A stretch of DNA of 64,000 nt from Crossiella cryophila (GCF_014204915.1 NZ_JACHMH010000001.1:1798001-1862000); one strand, 5' to 3'. Positions 50,878 through 60,311 are shown, counted from the first letter of the stretch. Made by a program: numbers and translations. Notes: generated by a model not told the origin, from the letters alone.

Positions 50878-51573
50878 ATGCGCATCCTCGTTGTGGACGA
50901 CGACCGAGCCGTTCGGGAGTCGTTGCGGCGGTCCCTCCAGTTCAACGGCTACCAGGTGGAGCTGGCCAATGACGGTCAGCAGGCCCTGGAGGTGCTGGGG
51001 CACAACCGGCCGGACGCGATGGTGCTGGACGTCATGATGCCCAGGGTGGACGGCCTCGAGGTGTGCAGGCGGCTCCGCGGCACCGGCGACGACCTGCCCA
51101 TCCTGGTGCTCACCGCCAGGGACGCGGTCTCCGACCGGGTCGCCGGCCTGGACGCGGGCGCCGACGACTACCTGCCCAAACCCTTCGCCCTGGAGGAGCT
51201 GCTGGCCCGGCTGCGCGCGCTGTTGCGCCGGGTCGGCCCGGAACAGGACAACGCCAACGCCCAGCTGGCCACCCTCAAGTTCGCCGACCTGGACCTGGAC
51301 CCCGGCACCAGGGACGTCAACCGGGCAGGCAGGCCGATCAGCCTGACCCGCACCGAGTTCTCCCTGCTCGAACTCCTCCTGCACCACCCGAGACAGGTCC
51401 TGACCAGGGGCCGCATCCTCGAGGAGGTGTGGGGCTACGACTTCCCCACCTCGGGCAACGCCCTTGAGGTCTACGTCGGCTACCTGCGCCGCAAAACCGA
51501 GGCCAACGGCGAACCCCGTCTGCTGCACACGGTGCGCGGGGTCGGATATGTACTGAGGGAGACCCCTCCGTGA
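50878..51573 (+). CDS. mprA: OmpR-type response regulator MprA
   Basis: 231 residues. Receiver domain (VVDDDR, Asp51 in MVLDVMMP, Lys in YLPKPF) and winged-helix DNA-binding domain ([31 protein letters not shown] ... [10 protein letters not shown]). Identification as MprA rests on the sequence type plus the downstream kinase and the regional gene order. MprAB responds to envelope and detergent stress and controls pepD in mycobacteria. It overlaps mprB by 4 bases (GTGA). Confidence 0.88.
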   Translation: MRILVVDDDRAVRESLRRSLQFNGYQVELANDGQQALEVLGHNRPDAMVLDVMMPRVDGLEVCRRLRGTGDDLPILVLTARDAVSDRVAGLDAGADDYLPKPFALEELLARLRALLRRVGPEQDNANAQLATLKFADLDLDPGTRDVNRAGRPISLTRTEFSLLELLLHHPRQVLTRGRILEEVWGYDFPTSGNALEVYVGYLRRKTEANGEPRLLHTVRGVGYVLRETPP

Positions 51574-53036
51574 GCGAGGTGCCCACCGTGCGCGTCGGTC
51601 GTGACGCGCACCAGCCCCGCATGCAGCGGGTCACCCTGCAGAACCGGCTCACCCTCTTCGCCGCGATCGGCGTGGGCACCGCGGTCGCCCTGGTGTCCGT
51701 CGCCGCCTACTTCACCGTGCTGCGCAGCCTCTACAGCGAGCTGGACGAGCAGCTGATCAGCCGGGCCAACGTGATCGCGGACAGCGCGCTCGGCCAGGGG
51801 ATCGAGCTGGAGCGGCAGTCCGCGGCCATCTTCGCCGCGATCGACCTGCGGGTCGGGCTGGCCGAGACGTTGCCGGACGGCCGGGTCAAGGTGACCTCCC
51901 CGCTCAACTCGCCGCAGGTACCGGTCGGGCCGGAGGAGATCTCGGTGATCACCGGGCAGCTGGACCACTCGGTCCGGACCGACGCGCGCAGCGACCAGCG
52001 GGTGATCGCGGTGCCGGTGTACCGCAACGCCGCACTCGTGGTGGCCCAGCCGCTCAAGCCCACCAGGGACACCCTGGGCAGGCTGGCCTGGGTGCTGTTC
52101 GCGGTCGGTGGCGCGGGCATCGTGCTGGCCGCGGCCGGTGGACTGGCCGTGGCGCGGACCGCGATCCGGCCGGTGCAGCGGCTCACCAAGGCCGCCGAGC
52201 ACGTGGCCAGAACCGGTGACCTGCAACCGATCCCGGTCACCAGCGAGGACGACGAGCTGGCCAGGCTGACCAACAGCTTCAACGCCATGCTCGGCGCGCT
52301 GGCCGACTCCCAGGAACGTCAGCGCAGACTCGTCGCCGACGCCGGACACGAGCTGCGCACCCCGCTGACCTCCTTGCGCACCAACCTGGAACTGCTGGTC
52401 GCCTCGCAGCAGGCCGACGCCAGGTACCGGCTCTCCGATGAGGACCGGGCCGAGATCTACGCCGATGTGCGGGCCCAGATCGAGGAGCTGACCACGCTGA
52501 TCGGCGACCTGGTCGAGCTGGCCCGCGACGACGCGCCGCTGGTGGTGCACGAGTCGGTCGAGCTGGTCGATGTGGTGGAGCGGGCGCTGGACCGGGCCCG
52601 CCGCCGGGCGCCGGGGGTCAGCCTGGACATCCGGTTGCGGCCGTGGACCCTGGTCGGGGACGCCAACGCGCTGGAGCGGGCGGTGATGAACCTGCTGGAC
52701 AACGCGGTCAAGTGGTCTCCGCCGGACGGCAGGGTGCGGGTGGAGCTGCGCCAGGCCGGGGCACAGGCGGTGGTGCTGGAGGTGGCCGACAGCGGTCCCG
52801 GCATCGCCGAGTCCGACCTGCCGCACGTCTTCGAGCGCTTCTACCGCTCCACCGAGGCACGCACGCTGCCCGGTTCGGGGCTGGGGCTGGCGATCGTGAA
52901 GCAGGTGGCCGAACGGCACGGCGGCACCGTCACCGCGGGTCGTTCACATGAGGGTGGCGCGCTGATGTCGTTGTGGCTGCCGGGAAATCCGTCGGAGACC
53001 TTCCACTCGGACGGGTTCCCGGAACACCAGAACTAA
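51570..53036 (+). CDS. mprB: sensor histidine kinase MprB
   Basis: 488 residues. Transmembrane helix 1 ([21 protein letters not shown], about 28-48), an extracytoplasmic sensor region (50-170), helix 2 ([21 protein letters not shown], about 172-192), HAMP, dimerisation/phosphoacceptor box [15 protein letters not shown] with His260, and ATPase motifs [17 protein letters not shown] and GSGLGLAIV. Phosphorylates MprA. The usual third gene of the operon, pepD, is 5.6 kb downstream. Confidence 0.9.
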   Translation: MSEVPTVRVGRDAHQPRMQRVTLQNRLTLFAAIGVGTAVALVSVAAYFTVLRSLYSELDEQLISRANVIADSALGQGIELERQSAAIFAAIDLRVGLAETLPDGRVKVTSPLNSPQVPVGPEEISVITGQLDHSVRTDARSDQRVIAVPVYRNAALVVAQPLKPTRDTLGRLAWVLFAVGGAGIVLAAAGGLAVARTAIRPVQRLTKAAEHVARTGDLQPIPVTSEDDELARLTNSFNAMLGALADSQERQRRLVADAGHELRTPLTSLRTNLELLVASQQADARYRLSDEDRAEIYADVRAQIEELTTLIGDLVELARDDAPLVVHESVELVDVVERALDRARRRAPGVSLDIRLRPWTLVGDANALERAVMNLLDNAVKWSPPDGRVRVELRQAGAQAVVLEVADSGPGIAESDLPHVFERFYRSTEARTLPGSGLGLAIVKQVAERHGGTVTAGRSHEGGALMSLWLPGNPSETFHSDGFPEHQN

Positions 53037-53046
53037 AAGGCCGGAA

Positions 53047-53080
53047 CCCCGCGTCGCCCCCGGAAGAAGGCGACGCGGGG
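53047..53080. terminator. bidirectional terminator between mprB and the ABC permease
   Basis: CCCCGCGTCGCC (53047-53058) and GGCGACGCGGGG (53069-53080) form a perfect 12-bp stem, flanked by AAGGC/GCCTT. It lies in the 51-base gap between convergent stops. Confidence 0.85.
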
Positions 53081-53087
53081 AGCCTTG

Positions 53088-53966
53088 TCAGCCCTTCGTC
53101 GAGCCGAGGGTGAGCCCGGCGACGAAATGGCGTTGCAGGGTGAAGAAGACGACCAGCGTGGGCACCGCGACCAGCAGGGAGCCTGCCGCGATCAGGTTGT
53201 TGTCCTTGAAGAACTGGCCGCCGAGGTTGTTCAGCGCCGAGGTGATCGGCATCTTGTCCCCGGTCTGGATCAGCACCAGCGCCCACAGGAAGTCGTTGTA
53301 GATCCAGGTGAACTCCAGCGTGGCCAGCGCGGCCAGCACCGGACGGCACAGCGGCAGGATCACCTGCCAGTACTGCCGGAACACCCCGGCCCCGTCCACC
53401 CTGGCCGCCTCGGTCAGCTCCATCGGGATGGTCTTCATGTAGTTGCTGAGCACGAAGACGCAGAACCCGGTCTGGAAGGCCACGTGGATCAGGATCACGC
53501 CGAGCTGGGAGTCCAGCAGCGAACCCGAGTCACTGATCCACTCCGGCACCTCGATCAGCCGGTACAGCCGGTAGAGCGGGGTGACGATCACCTGCTGCGG
53601 GAACAGGTTGCCGGCGGTGAACAGCATCAGCAGCGCCAGGTTGAAGCGGAAGCTGAAGCGGGAGACCACGAAGGCGACCATCGAGCTGAAGAACAACGTG
53701 ATCAGCAGCGCCGGGATGGTGATGATCAGCGTGTTCAGGTAGTAGTGCGGCAGGTCCGCCTGCTCCCAGGCCTTGCCGAAGTTGTCCAGGGTCAACTCGG
53801 TCGGCCAGGAGAAGTAGCCGTTCTGGTTGGTGTCCTCGATGGTGCGCAGTGAGGCGAAGGCCGCCCACAGCACCGGGGCCAGCCACACCAGGCAGGTCGC
53901 CACCAGGAAGGTGTGCAGCGCGATCCGCCCGGCCCGGCCGCCGGCCGTGTTCGTCGTGCCGGTCAC
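53088..53966 (-). CDS. sugar ABC transporter permease (MalG-type)
   Basis: 292 residues, six transmembrane segments. The EAA loop is ELTEAARVDGAGVFRQYWQVILPL, and VTPLYRLYRL and VPTLVVFFTLQRHFVAGLTLGSTKG are typical of CUT1 inner-membrane subunits. It overlaps the upstream permease gene by 4 bases. Third gene of the binding protein/MalF/MalG operon; no ATPase gene is present, so a shared MsiK-type ATPase is probable, as in other actinomycetes. Confidence 0.93.
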   Translation of the reverse strand: MTGTTNTAGGRAGRIALHTFLVATCLVWLAPVLWAAFASLRTIEDTNQNGYFSWPTELTLDNFGKAWEQADLPHYYLNTLIITIPALLITLFFSSMVAFVVSRFSFRFNLALLMLFTAGNLFPQQVIVTPLYRLYRLIEVPEWISDSGSLLDSQLGVILIHVAFQTGFCVFVLSNYMKTIPMELTEAARVDGAGVFRQYWQVILPLCRPVLAALATLEFTWIYNDFLWALVLIQTGDKMPITSALNNLGGQFFKDNNLIAAGSLLVAVPTLVVFFTLQRHFVAGLTLGSTKG

Positions 53967-54916
53967 GGCCGCTCCTCCTTGCGGAAGGTCTGCATCAGGT
54001 AGGTGATGATGAAGCCCATCGAGATCAGCAGCAGCACCACGGCCAGCGCCGAGCCCCAGCCGATCCGGCTGGCCTCGCCGATGATGTTGTCGGTGACCAG
54101 GATGGACAGCAGCTCCAGCCCCTGCCTGCCCTTGTTGATGATGTAGACGATGTCGAATGCCCGCAGCGACTCGATCACCGTGATCACCAGCACCACGATG
54201 TTCACCGGCTTGAGCGCGGGCAGCGTGACGTGCCAGAAGGTCTGCCAGCCGGTCGCGCCGTCCAGTGCGGCGGCCTCCTTCAGCGAGGGGTCCACCGCCT
54301 TGAGCCCGGCCAGGAACAGCAGCATCACGTACCCGGCGTGCCGCCAGCCCGCGGCCACCAGCACCGCGTACAGGTTGATGTCCGGATCACCCAGCCAGTT
54401 GGTCGGATGATCGTTGGCGGTGCCGAGCAGGTTGTTCAGCAGCCCCTGGTCCGGCTGGTAGATGAGCTGCCAGATGAACCCGATCAGGGCCAGCGACAAC
54501 ATCATCGGCAGGTACAGCACGCTCTGGTAGATCCGGCCCATGCGCAGCTTGCGGTCCAGCAGCACCGCCATGAACAAGCCGAACATGGTCGGCAGCACCA
54601 GCAGGAACACCAGCCAGGTCAGGTTGTTCCACAGCGCGGGCCAGAACCGCGGGTAGGTGGTGAGGATGTCGGTGTAGTTCTGCACCCCGACGAAGGCGAT
54701 GTCCTCCACCCCGCCGATGCCGTCCCATTCGGTGAAGGACAACAGGATCGAGCCCAGCGTGGGAAACCACACCAGGCCCAGGTGCAGCAGCGAGGGGACG
54801 CCGAGCATCACCGTGAGCACCAGCTTGTCGGCGGTGGTGAACGCGCTGGCCCGGCGTCGCCTGCGCTTGCGTGGCGGTGCGCTCGCGGCGGCGCCCGCCT
54901 GCTCCAGAACAGTCAT
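53963..54916 (-). CDS. sugar ABC transporter permease (MalF-type)
   Basis: 317 residues from ATG 54916. A basic N-terminus (PPRKRRRRRASAF), six transmembrane segments, and EAA loop SLKEAAALDGATGWQTFWHVTLP. LYLPMMLSLALIGFIWQLIY is typical of the family. It follows the binding-protein gene after 5 bases. The open frame continues far upstream antisense-like through the neighbouring gene, but only this Met starts the permease. Confidence 0.93.
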   Translation of the reverse strand: MTVLEQAGAAASAPPRKRRRRRASAFTTADKLVLTVMLGVPSLLHLGLVWFPTLGSILLSFTEWDGIGGVEDIAFVGVQNYTDILTTYPRFWPALWNNLTWLVFLLVLPTMFGLFMAVLLDRKLRMGRIYQSVLYLPMMLSLALIGFIWQLIYQPDQGLLNNLLGTANDHPTNWLGDPDINLYAVLVAAGWRHAGYVMLLFLAGLKAVDPSLKEAAALDGATGWQTFWHVTLPALKPVNIVVLVITVIESLRAFDIVYIINKGRQGLELLSILVTDNIIGEASRIGWGSALAVVLLLISMGFIITYLMQTFRKEERP

Positions 54917-54921
54917 CAGCC

Positions 54922-56220
54922 TCAGCCCGTGAAGATGTTCTTGGCCTGGTCGGCCATGCCCTTGAGCACCGTGTTGACGTCGTTGGGGTTGGTCAGGAAG
55001 GCGTTGATCCCGTTGATCGCCGCGTCGTTGGCGAAGCGCGGGTCGGTGTCGCGGTCCAGGAACTGGGTGATGTGCTTGGCCTCGGCCACGAACTTCACGC
55101 ACTTCTTCTGCAGCTCGTTGTAGCCGCTGGTGTCGGCCTTGCCGCTGGCCGCGATGGTCACCGGGTCGGTCTTGAGGTAGGCCAGCTGCGCGGCCGGGCT
55201 GGCCAGGTAGGTCAGCAGCTTGCGCGCGCCGTCCTCGTTGCCGGGCTTCTTGGCCAGCATGAAGCCGTCGATCGGGGCTTCCACGGTGTCCGTGCCGTAG
55301 GTCGGGTTGATCTCGGGGAAGGCGAAGAAGTCCAGGTCGTTCAGCTCGTTCTTCATCTGCTGACCGATCTGCTGGGACCCGACGATCATCATGCCGCCCT
55401 TGCCCTGCTGGATGGTCTGCGCGGCTTCCTGCCACTCCCGGCCCAGCGGGTTCTCCTGGTACAGCGGCAACATCCGCTTCCAGTTGTCGAAGACGTCGCG
55501 GACCTTCTTGCCCTGCCAGTCCTCCTTGCCGGCCATCAGGCTGACGTGGAAGTCGTAGCCGTTGGTGCGCAGGTTGAGCTGGTCGAAGGTGCCCAGCTGC
55601 GGCCAGCCGTTCTTCTGTCCCACCGCCATCGGCACGATGCCGTCGGAGCGCATCTTGGTGCCAAGCGCGATCAGCTCGTCGAAGGTCTTGGGCACGGTGT
55701 AGCCGCGCTGCTTCCAGATGCTCGGCCGGTAGAAGACCGCCCACGGGTAGGAGTAGAACGGCACGAAGTACTGCTTGCCGTCGCTGCCGGTGGCCGCTTC
55801 CTTCTGCGCGGGGGTGAAGTTGTCCCCGATGGTCTTCCACAGCTCGGTGAGGTCCCCGGCCAGGCCCTTGCTGGCGAAGAAGCGCATCCGGTAGCCGGCG
55901 AACCAGGACCAGACATCGTCCGGCTTGCCCTGCAGGTAGTTGTTGATCTGCTGCTGGTAGGTCTCGTGGTCCTTGGTGTTGATTTTGACCTCGAGGCCGT
56001 TCTGCTGCTTGAAGGTGTCCAGCACCCCGGCGATGCCCTCGCGCGGCACCGCGTCGGAGTAGTTGGAGCCGAAGCCCACCGTCTTGCCGTCACCGGCGGA
56101 TCCGCCGGAACCACAGGCGGCCAGGCCGGGCACGGCGGCCAGCGCGGAGGCGCCGAGCAGGCCCTTGAGCACGGTGCGACGGCCGAGCAGCGGGTTGGGC
56201 GGTAACGGTGTGTTGGCCAT
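54922..56220 (-). CDS. sugar-binding lipoprotein of ABC transporter
   Basis: 432 residues from ATG 56220 (AGGAGT site). Twin-arginine-like N-terminus GRRTVLKGLLGASALAAVPG and lipobox LAAC place it at the outer face of the membrane. The mature part is a family 1 extracellular solute-binding protein (INNYLQGKPDDVWSWFAGYRM, KQYFVPFYSYPWAVFYRPSIW, GKGGMMIVGSQQ). With the two permeases it forms a CUT1 importer. Being divergent from deoR-galT, a galactose-containing oligosaccharide is the likely cargo, by inference. Confidence 0.93.
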   Translation of the reverse strand: MANTPLPPNPLLGRRTVLKGLLGASALAAVPGLAACGSGGSAGDGKTVGFGSNYSDAVPREGIAGVLDTFKQQNGLEVKINTKDHETYQQQINNYLQGKPDDVWSWFAGYRMRFFASKGLAGDLTELWKTIGDNFTPAQKEAATGSDGKQYFVPFYSYPWAVFYRPSIWKQRGYTVPKTFDELIALGTKMRSDGIVPMAVGQKNGWPQLGTFDQLNLRTNGYDFHVSLMAGKEDWQGKKVRDVFDNWKRMLPLYQENPLGREWQEAAQTIQQGKGGMMIVGSQQIGQQMKNELNDLDFFAFPEINPTYGTDTVEAPIDGFMLAKKPGNEDGARKLLTYLASPAAQLAYLKTDPVTIAASGKADTSGYNELQKKCVKFVAEAKHITQFLDRDTDPRFANDAAINGINAFLTNPNDVNTVLKGMADQAKNIFTG

Positions 56221-56384
56221 GGTGACTCCTGTCGCGGCTACCAGGTTGTATCGAACTATTTCCAACAAAGTTGCGCACAATGTGGTAGCCGCCACGGTCC
56301 GGTGTCAAGGGCGGGAACGCTCCGGTCAGGCCAGACAGCGTAAGAAGATGCCGGTTCGTTAGGCGTGTTCAGATAGGTGAACCA

Positions 56385-56428
56385 GTCAAACACGGACCAA
56401 CAACCTCCGATGTTCGACTATGTTTGAC
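56385..56428. promoter_or_regulatory. TGTTYGAC repeats between the ABC operon and deoR-galT
   Basis: TGTTCGAC (56411) and TGTTTGAC (56421) are direct repeats exactly 10 bp apart. GTCAAACA (56385-56392) is the same octamer inverted. CAACAACC (56399-56406) and GGTTGTTG (56435-56442) form a further inverted pair. Helically phased repeats suit a DeoR-family repressor controlling both operons. Confidence 0.55.
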
Positions 56429-56460
56429 GTGTGCGGTTGTTGTGAGTCAGGCTTGAGCCC

Positions 56461-56700
56461 GTGTCGAGCTGGCTGACCGAGGACGCCTGGCGTCTCCGCC
56501 GAGTGCCGCTCGGGTCCACTGTGGACACCGGGCCGGCCCGCGCGGTCCGCGCAAGTCCTGGTGTCGCACCCGTTATCCAGGTCACGAGCGGGGACGCGGT
56601 GGTGCGTCGGCGCGCTCGGCCCGCCGGTGAGCCCGTATCGTGGCTGGTCGCGCTGACGGTGCCGGCCGGCGTGGTCGCCGTGGTGCGGGAAGAGGGGTAG
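56461..56700 (+). CDS. possible small protein preceding deoR
   Basis: A 79-residue frame (GTG start) ending two bases before the deoR start codon, with moderate codon-position bias: VPLGSTVDTGPARAVRASPG ... PVSWLVALTVPAGVVAVVREEG. No family recognised. It contains the STVD-encoding palindrome at 56514-56526. Either a leader protein translationally coupled to deoR or a chance frame. Confidence 0.35.
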   Translation: MSSWLTEDAWRLRRVPLGSTVDTGPARAVRASPGVAPVIQVTSGDAVVRRRARPAGEPVSWLVALTVPAGVVAVVREEG

Positions 56701-56702
56701 AG

Positions 56703-57506
56703 GTGCTCGCTCGGCAGCGGCAGGCGGTGATCCTGGAGGAGATCCGGCGCACCGGTGCGGTCCGGGTCTCCGACCTGGTGACCCGGCTCGCGGTCTCGGA
56801 CATGACAGTGCGCCGCGACCTGGACGTGCTGGCCCGCAGGGGACTGGTGGAAAAGGTTTACGGCGGCGCCACCTCGGTGGTCGGGCGCAGCACCGACGAG
56901 CCGGGGTTCGAGGCCAAGTCGGTGCGCCAGCTGCCGGAGAAGGAGTCCATCGCCGCGCTGGCCGCGGGCATGGTGCGGCCGGGCACCGCGATCGGCCTGT
57001 CCGCCGGGACCACCACCTGGACCATGGCCCGCTACCTCGACGACGTGCCGGACCTGACCGTGGTGACCAACTCGATCCGGGTGGCCGACGTGCTGCAACA
57101 GCGCGGCCGCACCGACCGGACCGTGGTGCTCACCGGCGGGGTGCGCACGCCTTCGGACGCGCTGGTCGGCCCGGTGGCCGTGCAGGCGTTGCGCGCGCTG
57201 CACCTGGACGTGGTCTACCTGGGCGTGCACGGGATGGCGCCGCAGGCCGGGTTCACCACGCCGAACCTGAACGAGAGCGAGACCGACCGCGCGCTGGTCG
57301 ACGCGGCCAGCAGGCTGGTCGTGCTCGCGGACAACACCAAATGGGGCACGGTCGGCATCTCCACGATCGCCGACCTCGATGAGGCGGATGTGCTGATCAC
57401 TGACGAGGGACTGGGCTCCGACGCCCGGCAGGTCCTGTCCGAGCAGGTCGGCGAGCTGGTGCTCGCCCCCGTGTCCGCACGGTCCCGTGCCGAGGAGCTG
57501 GCGTGA
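56703..57506 (+). CDS. DeoR-family transcriptional regulator
   Basis: 267 residues. N-terminal DeoR HTH (RQRQAVILEEIRRTGAVRVSDLVTRLAVSDMTVRRDLDVLARRG) and C-terminal sugar-phosphate-sensing domain (IGLSAGTTTWTMARYL, VVTNSIRVADVL, GGVRTPSDALVGP, NLNESETDRALVDAA, LADNTKWG). GTG 56703 with GAGGGG. It overlaps galT by 4 bases and likely controls both galT and the divergent ABC operon. Confidence 0.93.
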   Translation: MLARQRQAVILEEIRRTGAVRVSDLVTRLAVSDMTVRRDLDVLARRGLVEKVYGGATSVVGRSTDEPGFEAKSVRQLPEKESIAALAAGMVRPGTAIGLSAGTTTWTMARYLDDVPDLTVVTNSIRVADVLQQRGRTDRTVVLTGGVRTPSDALVGPVAVQALRALHLDVVYLGVHGMAPQAGFTTPNLNESETDRALVDAASRLVVLADNTKWGTVGISTIADLDEADVLITDEGLGSDARQVLSEQVGELVLAPVSARSRAEELA

Positions 57507-58591
57507 GGCGCACGACGGCCAAGCTCGCCGACGGCCGCGAGATCATCTACTTCGACGACACCGAGGACGCCCCCGCGCGCACCGCGGTGGACACCAGGGA
57601 CCTGCCGGAGCAGAAGCCCAGTTCGGAGATCCGCCGGGATCCGCTCACCGGTGAGTGGGTGGCCATGGCCTCGCACCGGCAGACCCGCACCTACAAGCCA
57701 CCGGCCGACCTGTGCCCGTTGTGCCCCACCACGCCGGGGCGGCCGACCGAGATCCCCGAGTCCAGCTACGACGTCGCGGTGTTCGAGAACCGCTTCCCGT
57801 CGCTGTCCCAGCACGTGCCGCCGGTTCCGTCCACTGTGGATGGTCTGCCGATGGCCGAACGCCGTCCGGGCTACGGCCGCTGCGAGGTGGTCTGCTTCAC
57901 CTCAGACCACAACTCCGCCTTCGCCGCGCTGACCCCGGGCCGGGTGCGCACCGTGGTGGACGCCTGGGCCGACCGCAGTGCCGAACTCGGCGCGCTGCCA
58001 GGGGTCGAGCAGGTCTTCTGCTTCGAGAACCGCGGCGAGGAGATCGGCGTCACCCTGCACCACCCGCACGGGCAGATCTACGCCTACCCGTTCGTCACCC
58101 CGCGCACTGAACGCATGCTGGCCACCGCCAAGGAATACCGGGCCCAGCACGGCACCCACGTCCTGGGCGACGTCATCGAGGCCGAACTCGCCCAGCGCGC
58201 CCGCCTGGTCGCCACCACCGAACACTGGGTCGCCCTGGTGCCGCCCGCCGCCCGCTGGCCGGTGGAGGTCATCCTGGCCCCGCGCAGCCAGTGCGCCGAC
58301 ATCCCGGAGCTGACCCCGGCCCAGCGCGACGACTTCGCCCTGCTGTACCTGGACGTCCTGGCCCGCCTGGACCGCCTCTACGACCGCCCGCTGCCCTACA
58401 TCGCGGCCTGGAACCAGGGCCCGGTGCACGCGCCGAAGGAACTGTCCTGGCTGCACCTGCAGGTCTTCTCGGTGCTGCGGACCGCGGACAAGCTGAAGTA
58501 CCTGGCCGGTTCGGAGTCCGGCATGGCGGTCTGGATCAACGACGCCACCCCGGAGCAGATCGCCGAACGCCTGCGCGCCGCCGGAAGCTGA
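57503..58591 (+). CDS. galT: galactose-1-phosphate uridylyltransferase
   Basis: 362 residues. Leloir-pathway enzyme exchanging UMP between UDP-glucose and galactose-1-phosphate. The nucleophile motif is HHPHGQIYAYPFVTP (His189 of H-P-H-G-Q), a zinc site CPLC lies at 71-74, and FENRFPSLS and CFENRGEEIGVTLH are family strings. GTG start overlapping deoR. galK and galE are not in the window. Confidence 0.95.
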   Translation: MRRTTAKLADGREIIYFDDTEDAPARTAVDTRDLPEQKPSSEIRRDPLTGEWVAMASHRQTRTYKPPADLCPLCPTTPGRPTEIPESSYDVAVFENRFPSLSQHVPPVPSTVDGLPMAERRPGYGRCEVVCFTSDHNSAFAALTPGRVRTVVDAWADRSAELGALPGVEQVFCFENRGEEIGVTLHHPHGQIYAYPFVTPRTERMLATAKEYRAQHGTHVLGDVIEAELAQRARLVATTEHWVALVPPAARWPVEVILAPRSQCADIPELTPAQRDDFALLYLDVLARLDRLYDRPLPYIAAWNQGPVHAPKELSWLHLQVFSVLRTADKLKYLAGSESGMAVWINDATPEQIAERLRAAGS

Positions 58592-58630
58592 GAACAACTC
58601 ACGGCGGAAACACAAGAGAGCCAAAGCTGG

Positions 58631-58649
58631 ATCTCAGCACGTTCTCAGG
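58631..58649 (+). promoter_or_regulatory. MprA-box-like direct repeat upstream of pepD
   Basis: ATCTCAGC-ACG-TTCTCAGG: two 8-bp direct repeats with 3-bp spacer, the same architecture and CTCAG core as the element before mprA. It ends 22 bases before the pepD start, so it may place pepD in the MprAB regulon despite separation from mprAB. Confidence 0.65.
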
Positions 58650-58671
58650 TCCACGCCGCAGAGTGAGTCCC

Positions 58672-60270
58672 ATGACCGAGAACACCCCCGGCGCTCCGGG
58701 CCCCCAGCCAGAGCGCCCGCAGCAGTCAGCCGAGGGCACCACCCCCGCGGAGCAGCCCCAGGCCTCACCCTGGGCCGCCGCCCCGCAGCAGCGGCAGGGC
58801 GGCCCCGCCGAACCCGGTTTCGGCGAGGCCCCCACGCACCCGGCCACCCCGGCCGCGTTGCCGGCTCAGGGCACCTCGGCCACTTCACCGGCTTCGGGCA
58901 CCCCGGCCGCTCAGCCGGGCTCCGGCTACGGCCAGCCGACCTCGGGCAACCCCGCCGGTCTCGGCACCCCCGGCGCCTACGCCGGCTCCGCCTACGGCAC
59001 GCCGTCGAGCCACGGCGCCCAGTCCTCCGATGTTTCCAGCGGCGGCTCCGGCGGCTACCCGCCGCCCGGCGGCCCCGGCTACGGCGCCCCCCTGACCAAC
59101 CCGCTCGGCGTGCCGGTGCAGACCGTGCCCCAGCAGCGCAAGACCGGTGGCCGCGGCAAGCTGGTGGCAGGCGCCCTCGCGCTGGTCCTGCTCGGCGGCG
59201 CGATCGGCGGCGGCATCGGCGGCGCGGTCGCCTACAACCTGGCCGGTTCCTCGAACAGCGCCTCCTCCGGCAACGCGCTCAACCAGCCCAAGCCTGCGGC
59301 CAAGGACATCAACAGCCCGGCGCCGCAGGGTTCGATCGAGCAGGTGGCGCAGAAGGTGCTGCCGAGCGTGGTGCAGCTCAAGGTCACCGGTCAGACCGGC
59401 TCCGGTTCCGGCTCGGGCATCATCCTCAGCAGTGACGGCATGATCCTGACCAACAACCACGTGGTCGAGGCCGCTGCCAACGGTGGCGAGATCCTGGTGC
59501 AGCTCAACGACGGCCGGACGGCCAAGGCCAAGATCGTCGGCCGGGACGCCACCTCCGACCTGGCCGTGGTCAAGATCGACGGGGTCTCCGGACTGACCCC
59601 GGCCGAACTCGGCCGCTCCGACGACCTGCGGGTCGGCCAGCAGGTCGTCGCCATCGGCGCCCCGTTCGGCCTGTCCAGCACGGTCACCAGCGGCATCGTC
59701 AGCGCGGTGCAGCGCCCGGTGCGCACCGGCGAGAGCCAGGACCAGGCCACCGTGATGGACGCGGTGCAGACCGACGCCTCGATCAACCCCGGCAACTCCG
59801 GCGGTCCGCTGGTGGACATGCAGGGCAAGGTCATCGGCATCAACTCGGCCATCCGCACCGCGGCCAGCGGGGGCGCGGGCGGTCAGCAGCAGGGCGGTTC
59901 GATCGGCCTCGGCTTCGCCATCCCGGTGGACCAGGTCCGCCGGATCGCCGAAGAGCTGATCAAGAACGGCAAGGCCACCCACTCGCTGCTGGGCGTCGGC
60001 CTCGCCCCGGCCACCCGCAACCAGCAGACCCAGGGCGCCACGGTCTCCCAGGTCACCCAGGGCGGCGCGGCCGAGCAGGCGGGCATCAAGGTCGGCGACG
60101 TCATCACCAAGATCGACAACCGTCGGATCGAGGACGCCGACTCGCTGATCGCCGCGGTCCGCTCCTACGCCCCCGGCAGCAAGGTCAAGCTGACCATCAA
60201 CACCGCGGGCGGCGACCGCGTGGTCGAGGTGACCCTGGGCAGCCAGAACCTCGACAACGGCCCCCGCTGA
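58672..60270 (+). CDS. pepD: HtrA-family membrane-anchored serine protease (PepD-like)
   Basis: 532 residues. A long Pro/Gly/Ala-rich cytoplasmic N-terminus (1-160), one transmembrane helix (GKLVAGALALVLLGGAIGGG, about 162-190), a trypsin-like domain with triad His263 (TNNHVVEA), Asp296 (SDLAVVKID), Ser376 (NPGNSGGPL), and a PDZ domain (about 430-525; QGGAAEQAGIKVGDVITKID). Envelope protein quality-control protease. In mycobacteria it follows mprB directly. ATG 58672; a GTG three codons earlier is possible. Confidence 0.93.
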   Translation: MTENTPGAPGPQPERPQQSAEGTTPAEQPQASPWAAAPQQRQGGPAEPGFGEAPTHPATPAALPAQGTSATSPASGTPAAQPGSGYGQPTSGNPAGLGTPGAYAGSAYGTPSSHGAQSSDVSSGGSGGYPPPGGPGYGAPLTNPLGVPVQTVPQQRKTGGRGKLVAGALALVLLGGAIGGGIGGAVAYNLAGSSNSASSGNALNQPKPAAKDINSPAPQGSIEQVAQKVLPSVVQLKVTGQTGSGSGSGIILSSDGMILTNNHVVEAAANGGEILVQLNDGRTAKAKIVGRDATSDLAVVKIDGVSGLTPAELGRSDDLRVGQQVVAIGAPFGLSSTVTSGIVSAVQRPVRTGESQDQATVMDAVQTDASINPGNSGGPLVDMQGKVIGINSAIRTAASGGAGGQQQGGSIGLGFAIPVDQVRRIAEELIKNGKATHSLLGVGLAPATRNQQTQGATVSQVTQGGAAEQAGIKVGDVITKIDNRRIEDADSLIAAVRSYAPGSKVKLTINTAGGDRVVEVTLGSQNLDNGPR

Positions 60271-60311
60271 CCCCACGACTCCCGGTCACCACCACCCGAC
60301 CGGGCCGATAG

